Notes: generated from the letters alone by a model not told the origin. A DNA stretch of 11,849 nt from Bacteroidales bacterium (GCA_900769345.1 CAAGGJ010000016.1:1-11849), one strand, 5' to 3'; shown: positions 1 to 7,107, counted from the first letter of the stretch. A program made the numbers and translations.

Positions 1-117
1 ATGCACCCGCGTTAAGAACCGCCGTATGCCGAACGGCACGTACGGTGGTGTGAGAGGTCGGTAAACACGAAAATAGGAGATAAACAACCTATGATTAGTG
101 TTTACCTCCTACTCGAT
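1..117 (+). mobile_element. Group II intron, 3' end (domains V and VI), 5' part outside window
   Basis: The RNA can be folded as a group II intron 3' end. Domain V is at 19-48: arms 19-26 (CCGCCGTA) and 41-48 (TACGGTGG), an upper stem 27-30/35-38 (TGCC/GGCA) with a four-base loop, and the diagnostic two-base CG bulge at 39-40. Domain VI follows: GGTAAACAC (60-68) pairs with GTGTTTACC (98-106), with an inner ATAGG/CCTAT helix (73-77/88-92). The usual end of such introns, CTACTCGAT, is at 109-117, placing the 3' splice site near 117. The position of the catalytic triad reads CGC rather than AGC, which is known from class C introns. The first 15 bases could encode the last residues (M-H-P-R-stop) of the intron reverse transcriptase, but this is too short to prove. 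The class and the boundary are inferences; the domain V/VI fold is seen directly. Confidence 0.85.
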
Positions 118-121
118 TTTG

Positions 122-151
122 CCACTCCGGGCGACGCAGTCGGGCTTTTTG
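122..151 (+). terminator. Weak terminator-like hairpin downstream of the intron
   Basis: A GC-rich segment just after the intron contains short pairings (CGAC-GCA-GTCG as inner stem, or GCCACT with AGTCGGGC and a two-base bulge) and is followed directly by TTTTT. The stems are short and compete with each other, so it is a weak candidate. It would stop transcription coming from the intron before ybeY. Confidence 0.35.
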
Positions 152-268
152 TGCTGCGATGGAGATTATCTTGCAAGAGATGATTACAACGCACCTTTCG
201 CGCTTATTTTCGCCCTGCGCGATGCAATTTCTTTTTATCTTGATAATCAATAACTCAACGAAAACTCG

Positions 269-276
269 TAACTTTG
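269..276 (+). promoter_or_regulatory. Bacteroidetes -7 box upstream of ybeY
   Basis: TAACTTTG matches the Bacteroidetes -7 consensus TAnnTTTG exactly. It ends only seven bases before the ybeY ATG at 284, so transcription should begin at or very near the start codon and the mRNA would be nearly leaderless. No TTTG -33 element lies at the usual spacing; the nearest TTG (240-242) is 26 bases away. Confidence 0.6.
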
Positions 277-283
277 CATTGAT

Positions 284-715
284 ATGAGTGAAATAAGTTA
301 TTTAGCACAGGGAGTGGAACTCCCTAAGATTAACCAATCGGCTGTAAATCAGTGGATTGCACAAGTGGCGCAAAGCCATCAGCGCGTGGTTGGCGACCTC
401 ACTTACATCTTCTGCAACGATGAGAAGATACTCGAGGTGAATCGCCAATACCTACAGCACGATTATTTTACCGATATTATCACCTTCGACTATAGCAGCC
501 GTAAGCGCATATCGGGCGATATGTTCATATCGCTCGACACCATTAAGAGCAATGCTGAACTATTCGAACGTGCTTATAATGAGGAACTTATGCGCGTGGT
601 TATACACGGCGTGCTGCACCTTTGCGGCATCAACGACAAAGGACCCGGCGAACGAGAAATAATGGAAATGCATGAGAATGAGGCGCTTGCCATTCTCCCA
701 AACAATGCGATATAA
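284..715 (+). CDS. ybeY: Endoribonuclease YbeY (rRNA maturation factor)
   Basis: This 143-residue protein is the YbeY/UPF0054 metal-dependent endoribonuclease, needed for 16S rRNA 3' end processing and ribosome quality control in the cytoplasm. Visible marks are the TDIITF segment (residues 63-68) and the signature H-G-V-L-H-L-C-G at 108-115, giving metal ligands His108 and His112. The third His of the E. coli motif (HxxxHxxxxxH) is replaced by Asp118, a substitution I recall from other Bacteroidetes members. Length is close to the family norm (about 150). The ATG at 284 is preceded by a perfect -7 promoter box. The stop is separated from mnmG by two bases, so the two genes are certainly cotranscribed. 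It heads the seven-gene + strand cluster. Confidence 0.96.
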   Translation: MSEISYLAQGVELPKINQSAVNQWIAQVAQSHQRVVGDLTYIFCNDEKILEVNRQYLQHDYFTDIITFDYSSRKRISGDMFISLDTIKSNAELFERAYNEELMRVVIHGVLHLCGINDKGPGEREIMEMHENEALAILPNNAI

Positions 716-717
716 CG

Positions 718-2595
718 ATGAGATTTGAATACGACGTGATAGTGATAGGTGCAGGACACGCAGGTTGCGAAGCAGCTTGCGCGGCAGCCAATCTCGGCCC
801 CGACACACTGCTCATCACAATGGATATGAACAAGATTGCCCAGATGAGTTGCAACCCCGCCGTGGGTGGCATCGCCAAGGGTCAGATAGTGCGCGAAATA
901 GATGCTTTGGGCGGCCAAATGGGTATTGTTACCGACCGCTCCGCCATTCAGTTTCGCATGCTCAATCGCAGCAAAGGTCCGGCTATGTGGAGCCCTCGCG
1001 CCCAAGCCGACCGAACCAAATTTATGGCAGAATGGCACAGCGTGGTGGAGAACACCCCTCGCCTGTGGATGTGGCAAGATGCGGTGACACAACTGCTCTT
1101 CGACGGCGATGCTGTGGCAGGCGTTAAGACCGCCGTGGGTGTGGAATTTAAAGCCAAAGCCGTGGTGCTCACAGCCGGCACATTTCTCAACGGCTTGATG
1201 CATATCGGACCGGTGCAGATGACCGGTGGTCGCATCTCCGAGCCGGCGAGTCATGGCATCACCGAGCAGCTGCGAGCTATGGGATTTGCCACCGACCGTA
1301 TGAAAACCGGCACTCCCGTGCGCCTCGATGCTCGCAGCATCGATTACTCGCTCTGCGGAGTGCAAGAAGGCGACACCGACTTCCATAAATTCTCCTATCT
1401 GCCCGGTGTGAAACGCACCCTCAAACAGCGCCCTTGCTACATAGTTTACACCAACGAAGAAGTGCATGAAGTGCTGCGCCGCGGTTTGCCCGAATCGCCG
1501 CTATTTAATGGCCAAATACAGTCGATAGGTCCGCGCTATTGTCCCAGCATCGAAACCAAGATAGTGACATTTGCCGATAAGACCGAACACCAACTTTTCA
1601 TAGAGCCCGAAGGCGAAACCACCCAAGAGATGTATCTCAACGGTTTCTCATCGTCGCTCCCGTGGAAGATACAATTCGAGGCGCTGAGCAAGATTCCCGC
1701 ATTTGCCAATCTGCAAATCTATCGCCCCGGATATGCTATCGAATACGACTTTTTCGACCCCACACAACTCAAGCATACGCTCGAAACCAAACGCGTGCGC
1801 AACCTCTTTTTTGCCGGACAGGTCAATGGCACCACAGGTTATGAAGAAGCCGCAGGGCAGGGCTTGATAGCCGGCATCAATGCACACCAAAATGTGATTG
1901 GCGGCGAACCCTTTGTGCTCGGACGCGACGAAGCATACATAGGAGTGCTCATCGACGACCTCGTGACCAAGGGCGTGGACGAACCCTATCGTATGTTCAC
2001 CTCTCGTGCCGAATATCGCATCTTGCTGCGCCAAGACGATGCCGATATGCGACTCACCGAACGCTCTTATCGTTTGGGCCTCGCCACTCGCGAGCGCTAC
2101 GATCTAATGGTGTCGAAACGCGAGCAAATACGACGCATCATCGAGTTTGCCAGGGAATTTTCGGTTAAGGCATCTATCATCAATCCTATGCTCGAGCAAG
2201 CCGGACTCACTGCGCTCAAACAAGGCACCAAGTTGTATGAACTCATCCTTCGCCCGCAGCTCACGATTAGTCTGCTTGCCACCATGATTCAGCCTTTCGC
2301 TGAGTTGCTCGATAGCCTCGAGCAGGAGCGCCGCGAAGAGATTATCGAAGCCGCCGAGATACTTATCAAATATCAAGGCTACATAGAGCGCGAGCGCATC
2401 ATTGCCGACAAAATACAGCGCCTCGAAAACCTCAAGATAAAAGATCGCTTCAATTATAGTGAGATTAATGCCCTTTCCACCGAGGCTCGCCAAAAACTTG
2501 AGCGCATCAATCCCGAGACTGTGGCACAAGCCTCGCGTATCCCTGGCATTTCGCCCAGCGACATCAATATATTGCTTTTATTATTAGGAAGATAA
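718..2595 (+). CDS. mnmG: tRNA uridine-5-carboxymethylaminomethyl modification enzyme MnmG (GidA)
   Basis: MnmG is the FAD-dependent partner of the GTPase MnmE. Together they use methylene-tetrahydrofolate and NADH to build the cmnm5 (or nm5) group on wobble U34 of certain tRNAs. The 625-residue length fits the family (E. coli 629). The N-terminal FAD-binding GAGHAG is at 11-16. The conserved CNPAVGGIAKG is at 45-55 and GPAMWSPRAQ at 87-96. The family signature GPRYCPSIE (271-279) contains the catalytic Cys275. The FAD motif GTTGYEEAAGQGLIAG is at 371-386. The C-terminal helical region (about 545-625) that contacts MnmE is present. It starts two bases after ybeY. A parS-like site follows nine bases after its stop; in many bacteria mnmG sits next to the par genes near oriC. 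Confidence 0.99.
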   Translation: MRFEYDVIVIGAGHAGCEAACAAANLGPDTLLITMDMNKIAQMSCNPAVGGIAKGQIVREIDALGGQMGIVTDRSAIQFRMLNRSKGPAMWSPRAQADRTKFMAEWHSVVENTPRLWMWQDAVTQLLFDGDAVAGVKTAVGVEFKAKAVVLTAGTFLNGLMHIGPVQMTGGRISEPASHGITEQLRAMGFATDRMKTGTPVRLDARSIDYSLCGVQEGDTDFHKFSYLPGVKRTLKQRPCYIVYTNEEVHEVLRRGLPESPLFNGQIQSIGPRYCPSIETKIVTFADKTEHQLFIEPEGETTQEMYLNGFSSSLPWKIQFEALSKIPAFANLQIYRPGYAIEYDFFDPTQLKHTLETKRVRNLFFAGQVNGTTGYEEAAGQGLIAGINAHQNVIGGEPFVLGRDEAYIGVLIDDLVTKGVDEPYRMFTSRAEYRILLRQDDADMRLTERSYRLGLATRERYDLMVSKREQIRRIIEFAREFSVKASIINPMLEQAGLTALKQGTKLYELILRPQLTISLLATMIQPFAELLDSLEQERREEIIEAAEILIKYQGYIERERIIADKIQRLENLKIKDRFNYSEINALSTEARQKLERINPETVAQASRIPGISPSDINILLLLLGR

Positions 2596-2603
2596 ATTAA
2601 AAT

Positions 2604-2619
2604 TGTTTCACGTGGAACA
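2604..2619. promoter_or_regulatory. parS-like ParB-binding site
   Basis: TGTTTCACGTGGAACA differs from the widely conserved chromosomal parS consensus TGTTTCACGTGAAACA at one position only (G at 2615 instead of A). It lies in the 49-base gap between mnmG and apt. parS sites load ParB for chromosome segregation and cluster around the replication origin. Binding is inferred from sequence; no par gene is in the window. Confidence 0.75.
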
Positions 2620-2644
2620 TTTTTCAGAACCCCAAATCATACTT

Positions 2645-3178
2645 ATGGAACAAGAAAAAATAGAAAAGGTAAAAAGCCTTATTAGAAACATTCCCGATTT
2701 CCCGTCGAAGGGAATCTTATTTCGCGATTTGACCACAGCATTTAAGGACGCTGAGGGTTTGGCTATCATCACTGAGAGCCTTGTGGAAAAATATGCCGGA
2801 CTTGGCATTACCAAGGTGGTGGGCGTGGAAGCACGCGGCTTTATTGGCGGCTCTATTCTTGCCCGCGAACTCGGTGCCGGATTTGTGCCTTTGCGCAAGC
2901 CGGGTAAATTGCCTGCCGACACCGTGAGCAAATCTTATGCCAAGGAATATGGCACCGATACCATCGAAATTCACCGCGACGCAATCGATGAAAACGATAT
3001 CGTGGTGATTCACGACGACCTCCTCGCTACAGGTGGCACTATGCTCGCTGCCTACGAACTCGTGAAATCGATGAATCCCAAGAAGGTCTACATCGACTTC
3101 ATTGTGGAACTCTCGGGCCTCGAAGGTCGCAAATTGTTCCCCACCGATGTGCCTGTCAACGCAATGATAGTGTATTAA
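2645..3178 (+). CDS. apt: Adenine phosphoribosyltransferase
   Basis: Apt joins adenine to PRPP to give AMP in purine salvage. With the ATG at 2645 the protein is 177 residues, close to E. coli Apt (183), and begins with the normal family N-terminus leading into IPDFPSKGILFRDL (16-29). EARGF (62-66), RKPGKLP (84-90) and the PRPP-binding loop VVIHDDLLATGGT (120-132) with its two Asp residues are intact. A longer frame opening at a TTG (2603) would add 14 residues translated straight out of the parS-like palindrome; that extension has no family counterpart, so I reject it. It is downstream of mnmG in the same orientation and followed by a strong hairpin before uvrC. Confidence 0.97.
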   Translation: MEQEKIEKVKSLIRNIPDFPSKGILFRDLTTAFKDAEGLAIITESLVEKYAGLGITKVVGVEARGFIGGSILARELGAGFVPLRKPGKLPADTVSKSYAKEYGTDTIEIHRDAIDENDIVVIHDDLLATGGTMLAAYELVKSMNPKKVYIDFIVELSGLEGRKLFPTDVPVNAMIVY

Positions 3179-3189
3179 TACCCGTATTG

Positions 3190-3222
3190 CCCCTTGATGA
3201 CACCACAACTGTCGTCAGGGGG
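3190..3222 (+). other. Stable stem-loop between apt and uvrC, without U tract
   Basis: A 13-bp stem pairs 3190-3202 (CCCCTTGATGACA) with 3210-3222 (TGTCGTCAGGGGG) around a seven-base loop, including two G-T wobbles. No T run follows, so it is not a standard intrinsic terminator. It is more likely an mRNA 3' end stabiliser, processing site or partial attenuator separating apt from uvrC. The pairing is seen; the role is inferred. Confidence 0.6.
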
Positions 3223-3269
3223 ATAATTGCATCTTATAACAACATATTTTTCTCAATTTTGTGAAGGTG

Positions 3270-5135
3270 ATGACCCCAAGCGAAGAACTGAAACTGAAGA
3301 TAAGTCTGCTGCCCGAATGTCCCGGTGTGTATCGTTATTACAACCGCGATGGGGTGGTGATATATGTGGGCAAAGCCAAGAACCTCAAACGCCGCGTGAG
3401 CAGTTATTTCAACCGTGTTCACTCGGTGGCTCGCACCAATATCCTCGTTCGCAATATCCACGATATGCAATACACCGTGGTGGCTACCGAAGAAGATGCG
3501 CTTCACCTCGAAAACAGCCTTATCAAGGAATATCAGCCGCACTACAATGTGCTGCTTAAGGACGATAAGTCTTATCCCTGGATTTGCATCACCAATGAGG
3601 ACTATCCGCGTGTTTTCATCACTCGCAACAAGCCTCAGCGCGGTGCGCGATGCTTCGGCCCCTATGCCCATAGCAATATGGCGCGTGTGGTGATAGATGT
3701 GATTCGCAAAATCTATCCTTTGCGCACTTGTCGCCATGCCATCGACCATAACACCATCGAGCGCGCCAAAATCCCGCTCTGTCTGCAATATCACATCCAT
3801 AATTGCGAAGGCTGTTGTCGCGGACTGGTGAGCGTGGAGCAATACGCCGAATATATAGAGGGCGTGAAGAAGATTCTCAACGGCGACACTCGCGAACTCA
3901 CCGAGCATCTCATGGAGGAGATGATGCGACTCTCGGAGGAGCTGCGCTTCGAGGAGGCTCAGGTGCTGAAGGAGAAATATCAACTCATTGAGAAATATCG
4001 CGCCAAGAGCGAAGTGGTGAGTCAGCAGACTCATAATATCGACGTCTTTTCGCTGCTGCGCGACGAGGATGCCGCATTTATCAATTTTATGCATGTGCGC
4101 AACGGCGCCATAGTGAAAACTCTCACCATTGAGTATAAGATTCGACTCGATGAAACCGACGAAGAACTCATGTCGATAGCAATCGACGAACTCCGTGAGC
4201 GATTCGACTTGCCGCTGAAAGATGTGGTGGTGTCGGTGATACCCGATGCCGAATTTGCCGATGTGCGTTTTGTGATTCCGCAGCGCGGCGACAAACGCAA
4301 GTTGCTCGAACTCTCGCTCAGCAATGCCAAGCAATATAAAGTGGATCGCCTGAAGCGAATGGAGAAGTTAAATCCCGAGCAGCGAGTTACTCGCACATTG
4401 ATGACCATGCAGCGCGATTTTCGCCTAAATGAGTTGCCGCGACATGTGGAATGTTTCGATAACTCCAATATTCAAGGCACCAATCCCGTGGCTTCGTGCG
4501 TGGTGTTTAAGTATGCCAAACCGTCGAAAAAAGATTATCGCCACTTCAATATACGCACCGTGGAAGGCCCCGACGATTTCGCCTCGATGAAGGAGGTGCT
4601 CACGCGTCGCTACACCCGACTGATGGAGGAGGGTGAGGAGCTGCCGCAACTTGTGGTGGTGGATGGTGGCAAAGGTCAGTTGAGCGCGGCGGTCGAAGCC
4701 TTCGATGAAATGGGCATTCGCGGCAAAGTGGCGCTCGTGGGCATTGCCAAACGCCTCGAAGAAATCTACTTTCCCGGCGATAGGGTGCCGCTGTATATCG
4801 ATAAAAACAGCGAGTCGCTGCGCGTGGTGCAACATCTGCGCGATGAGGCTCACCGTTTTGGCATCACGCATCACCGCAATCGCCGAAGCAAGGGTCAGTT
4901 AAGCACTCTCTTCGACGGCGTGAAAGGTATAGGACCCAAAACTCACGAATTGCTCATCAAGCACTATCGGAGCATGAAAAAAGTAGGTGAAGCCGGCGAG
5001 GCCGATGTGGCTAAGGTGATAGGTGCCGCAAAGGCTAAAATAGTGTTTAATGTGTTGAATAACAATAAATTAGATAAAAACAGCAACAATGAGAATAGTG
5101 ATTCAGAGAGTGCAGAGAGCCTCGGTAACGATTGA
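3270..5135 (+). CDS. uvrC: UvrABC system protein C (excinuclease subunit)
   Basis: UvrC makes both incisions around a DNA lesion after recruitment by UvrB. From the ATG at 3270 the protein is 621 residues (E. coli 610); a GTG at 3261 would add three. Domains in order: N-terminal GIY-YIG nuclease (about 15-95; GVY at 19-21, YVGKAKNLKRR at 32-42); a UvrB-binding UVR helix around 205-245 (HLMEEMMRLSEELRFEEA); an RNase H-like nuclease with ECFDNSN and VVVDGGKGQL, both carrying the expected Asp, and a His-rich ITHHRNRR; and C-terminal helix-hairpin-helix DNA-binding repeats (FDGVKGIGPKT onward). The last 20 or so residues are Asn/Ser-rich and probably dispensable, because they are encoded in the 47-base overlap with dtd. 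That overlap indicates translational coupling. Confidence 0.97.
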   Translation: MTPSEELKLKISLLPECPGVYRYYNRDGVVIYVGKAKNLKRRVSSYFNRVHSVARTNILVRNIHDMQYTVVATEEDALHLENSLIKEYQPHYNVLLKDDKSYPWICITNEDYPRVFITRNKPQRGARCFGPYAHSNMARVVIDVIRKIYPLRTCRHAIDHNTIERAKIPLCLQYHIHNCEGCCRGLVSVEQYAEYIEGVKKILNGDTRELTEHLMEEMMRLSEELRFEEAQVLKEKYQLIEKYRAKSEVVSQQTHNIDVFSLLRDEDAAFINFMHVRNGAIVKTLTIEYKIRLDETDEELMSIAIDELRERFDLPLKDVVVSVIPDAEFADVRFVIPQRGDKRKLLELSLSNAKQYKVDRLKRMEKLNPEQRVTRTLMTMQRDFRLNELPRHVECFDNSNIQGTNPVASCVVFKYAKPSKKDYRHFNIRTVEGPDDFASMKEVLTRRYTRLMEEGEELPQLVVVDGGKGQLSAAVEAFDEMGIRGKVALVGIAKRLEEIYFPGDRVPLYIDKNSESLRVVQHLRDEAHRFGITHHRNRRSKGQLSTLFDGVKGIGPKTHELLIKHYRSMKKVGEAGEADVAKVIGAAKAKIVFNVLNNNKLDKNSNNENSDSESAESLGND

Positions 5136-5541
5136 TAATCAACTCTTTAGCGAAATAGGAGCGGGGTTGATGATACTTGTGGGAGTGCGCGAAGGCGATG
5201 AACTTGCCGACATGAAGTGGCTTGCCGCCAAAGCCGCCGGTATGCGCATTTTCGACGATGAAAACGGTGTGATGAATCGCAGCGTGATGGATGTGGACGG
5301 CGAAATACTCGCCGTGAGCCAATTTACGCTCAATGCATCGACCAAGAAAGGCAATCGCCCCTCCTACATCCATGCCGCCGGACACGATGTGGCAATTCCG
5401 CTCTACGAGAGTTTTTGTGCCGAATTGGAGGCAATAACCGGCAAAACCGTGAAGCGCGGACAGTTTGGCGCCGACATGAAAGTGGCGTTAATCAACGATG
5501 GACCCGTGACAATTATTGTAGATTCGAAACTAAAAGAGTAA
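5089..5541 (+). CDS. dtd: D-aminoacyl-tRNA deacylase
   Basis: DTD hydrolyses D-aminoacyl-tRNAs (and glycine mischarged on tRNA-Ala), protecting translation from wrong-handed amino acids. The 150-residue length matches the family (about 145). It begins with the typical MRIVIQRVQRASVTI. It carries the two active-site signatures across the homodimer interface, SQFTL (77-81) and the NxGPxT motif as NDGPVT (136-141), plus KGNRPSY (87-93). The start lies inside the 3' end of uvrC in another frame (47-base overlap), and its stop codon TAA is itself the first half of the promoter box of the next gene. Confidence 0.97.
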   Translation: MRIVIQRVQRASVTIDNQLFSEIGAGLMILVGVREGDELADMKWLAAKAAGMRIFDDENGVMNRSVMDVDGEILAVSQFTLNASTKKGNRPSYIHAAGHDVAIPLYESFCAELEAITGKTVKRGQFGADMKVALINDGPVTIIVDSKLKE

Positions 5542-5546
5542 CTTTG
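5539..5546 (+). promoter_or_regulatory. -7 box overlapping the dtd stop codon, upstream of the MazG-like gene
   Basis: TAACTTTG fits the TAnnTTTG consensus exactly. A near -33 element (ATTG, 5515-5518) stands 20 bases upstream, the usual spacing. The box ends five bases before the ATG at 5552, so this internal promoter would produce a leaderless or nearly leaderless transcript of the MazG-like gene and deoC. Confidence 0.55.
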
Positions 5547-5551
5547 CCGAT

Positions 5552-5878
5552 ATGACTATCGAAGAAGCTCAACATAAGGTAGACGAGTGGATAAAAACCT
5601 ACGGCGTGCGCTATTTCAGCCCACTCACCAATATGGCTATTCTCACCGAGGAGGTGGGTGAGGTGGCTCGTGTGATGGCGCGTACCTATGGCGACCAATC
5701 GTTCAAACCGAGCGACGAGTGCAAGAATCTTGCCGATGAACTCGCCGATGTGATGTGGGTGCTTATGTGCATTGCCAACCAGACCGGCGTAGATCTAACC
5801 GATGCTTTCGCCAAGAATATCGAGAAAAAGACCGCTCGCGACAGTCAGCGACACAAGAATAATCCAAAACTGAAATAA
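5552..5878 (+). CDS. MazG-like nucleotide pyrophosphohydrolase
   Basis: A 108-residue single-domain member of the all-alpha MazG/NTP-PPase superfamily. These enzymes hydrolyse (d)NTPs, often non-canonical ones, to the monophosphate and pyrophosphate. The magnesium-binding pattern EExxE...ExxD is intact: E33, E34, E37 on one helix and E63, D66 on the next, separated by a 25-residue loop. It is one domain only, unlike the two-domain E. coli MazG (263 residues), and resembles the short house-cleaning pyrophosphatases common in Bacteroidetes. The C-terminus is Lys/Arg/Asn-rich. It lies 10 bases after dtd and 28 bases before deoC, and has its own likely promoter. The exact nucleotide substrate cannot be told from the sequence. 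Confidence 0.92.
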   Translation: MTIEEAQHKVDEWIKTYGVRYFSPLTNMAILTEEVGEVARVMARTYGDQSFKPSDECKNLADELADVMWVLMCIANQTGVDLTDAFAKNIEKKTARDSQRHKNNPKLK

Positions 5879-5906
5879 TCAATAACAAACATAAAGCAAC
5901 AATAAC

Positions 5907-6806
5907 ATGGAAGATAACAAATATCAAAAAGTGATAGCCGATAGCAAAGTCGCTACCGACGATGCTAAAGTAAAGGCTGAGGTAGAGGCGATCCTTGCTG
6001 CTCATACTGCCGAGAACGACAATAAGGATGTGTATAAATTGATGTTCAACTGCATCGACCTCACCACACTCGGCACCGACGACAGCGAACGCTCGGTGGC
6101 TGCTTTCACTCAGCGTGTAAACGATTTTGAGAACAATTATGCCGAATTCCCCAATGTGGCTGCCATCTGCGTATACTCTAAGTTTGCCGAAGTGGTGCGC
6201 GAAACTCTCGAAGCTTCCGACGTTAATATCGCCGTTTGCTCTGCCAATTTCCCATCGTCGCAGGCTCGCCTCGAGGTGAAGACGGTGGAAACCGCCCTCG
6301 CCGTAGCCGATGGCGCCGATGAAGTGGATATCGTGTTCCCGGTAAGCTACTTTATCGACGGTGCTTATGAAGAAATCGCCGATGAAATCGCCGAGATTAA
6401 GCAATCAGCTCGCCATGGCGATACCGAAGCTCACCTGAAGGTGATTCTCGAAACCGGTCTGCTCAAATCGGCTGAGAACATCAAGATTGCCTCGATTCTA
6501 TCGATGTATTCGGGTGCCGACTTCATCAAGACATCTACCGGCAAGATTTATGCAGGTGCCACACCCGAGGCTGCTTATGTGATGTGCCAATGCATCAAGG
6601 AATATTACGAGAAATGCGGTCGCATGGTGGGATTCAAGGCATCGGGCGGTGTTCGCACCACAGCCGATGCGCTCAAGTATTACACCATCGTAAAAGAAGT
6701 GCTCGGCGAAAAGTGGCTCTGCAAGGATTATTTCAGAATCGGAGCATCGAGCCTTGCCAATAATTTGTTTGCCGACATCACCGGTGAAGACGTGAAGCCA
6801 TTTTAA
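5907..6806 (+). CDS. deoC: Deoxyribose-phosphate aldolase
   Basis: DeoC is a class I aldolase that cleaves 2-deoxyribose-5-phosphate to acetaldehyde and glyceraldehyde-3-phosphate, feeding deoxynucleoside carbon into glycolysis. The catalytic residues can be placed: Asp141 in EVDIVFPV, Schiff-base Lys208 in DFIKTSTGK, and Lys244 in VGFKASGGVR. At 299 residues it is longer than E. coli DeoC (259), mainly through a charged helical N-terminal extension of about 40 residues before the family-typical DLTTL (51-55). The start ATG is preceded by an A-rich stretch with no Shine-Dalgarno site. It is the last gene of the + strand cluster and is followed by stacked terminators. Confidence 0.97.
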   Translation: MEDNKYQKVIADSKVATDDAKVKAEVEAILAAHTAENDNKDVYKLMFNCIDLTTLGTDDSERSVAAFTQRVNDFENNYAEFPNVAAICVYSKFAEVVRETLEASDVNIAVCSANFPSSQARLEVKTVETALAVADGADEVDIVFPVSYFIDGAYEEIADEIAEIKQSARHGDTEAHLKVILETGLLKSAENIKIASILSMYSGADFIKTSTGKIYAGATPEAAYVMCQCIKEYYEKCGRMVGFKASGGVRTTADALKYYTIVKEVLGEKWLCKDYFRIGASSLANNLFADITGEDVKPF

Positions 6807-6848
6807 GCCCCGCTGACGCGTTTTTTTCGCCCGAAATGATAACTTTAT

Positions 6849-6887
6849 CGCCCAAGTGAAAATAATCGCCGCTTGGGCGTTTATTTT
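6849..6887 (+). terminator. Intrinsic terminator after deoC
   Basis: CGCCCAAG (6849-6856) pairs perfectly with CTTGGGCG (6872-6879) and is followed by TTTATTTT. It lies 42 bases after the deoC stop and is the likely end of the + strand operon. A weaker three-bp GC hairpin with seven Ts (6811-6827) lies just before it. Confidence 0.75.
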
Positions 6888-6890
6888 GTC

Positions 6891-6968
6891 TCGAGAGCGC
6901 CCCGTCGCCCGAGTTCTCTGAGCCTTCCGAGTCCTTTGATAGCTCCGAGCTCTCCGAGAGGCCTCGGA
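6891..6968. repeat. Degenerate short repeat tract (TCYGAG/CCGAG units)
   Basis: This non-coding stretch holds at least six imperfect copies of a 7-11-base unit ending in GAG or CGG: CTCGAG, TTCTCTGAG, CCTTCCGAG, a diverged TTTGATAG, CTCCGAG and CTCTCCGAG. The last copy forms a hairpin with CCTCGG. It lies between two terminators, with no gene or promoter in it. Confidence 0.5.
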
Positions 6969-6975
6969 AATTTTT
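6953..6975 (+). terminator. Second terminator-like hairpin
   Basis: TCCGAG (6953-6958) pairs with CTCGGA (6963-6968) over a four-base loop and is followed by AATTTTT. It is a plausible second + strand terminator built from the last unit of the repeat tract. Confidence 0.5.
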
Positions 6976-7009
6976 CTTGCAAGTAATCAATGCAAAGCCC
7001 TATAACTGC

Positions 7010-7045
7010 AAAAACGCCTTCAGAAATAGTTCTGAAGGCGTTTTT
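7010..7045. terminator. Strong bidirectional terminator between convergent genes
   Basis: A perfect 16-bp inverted repeat (7010-7025 with 7030-7045, loop ATAG) has a GC-rich core CGCCTTCAGAA flanked by five As and five Ts, so it is a terminator when read from either side. It separates deoC (+) from the lipoprotein gene (-), whose stop is 63 bases away. Confidence 0.9.
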
Positions 7046-7107
7046 GTGACTTTTTGATGGTGAGTTATCTCGCTGAGAATCGAAAAATTGCTCACTTGCA
7101 GATATTT

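Noticed and set aside
574..1467. A 297-codon open frame on the - strand across ybeY and mnmG
   Set aside because: It is antisense to two unmistakable genes and has a His/Cys/Ala-rich translation without domain marks.
2603..2644. A TTG start for apt giving 14 extra residues
   Set aside because: The extension is a reading of the parS-like palindrome; the ATG at 2645 gives the normal family length and N-terminus.
3234..4334. A 366-codon open frame on the - strand inside uvrC
   Set aside because: It lies opposite a clear uvrC, its translation is rich in His and shows no family pattern, and it has no promoter. It is the kind of shadow frame expected from this codon usage.
6840..6847. TAACTTTA as promoter of a small RNA ending at the terminator 6849-6887
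   Set aside because: There is no -33 element, and a start there would fall within the terminator stem, leaving no transcript body.
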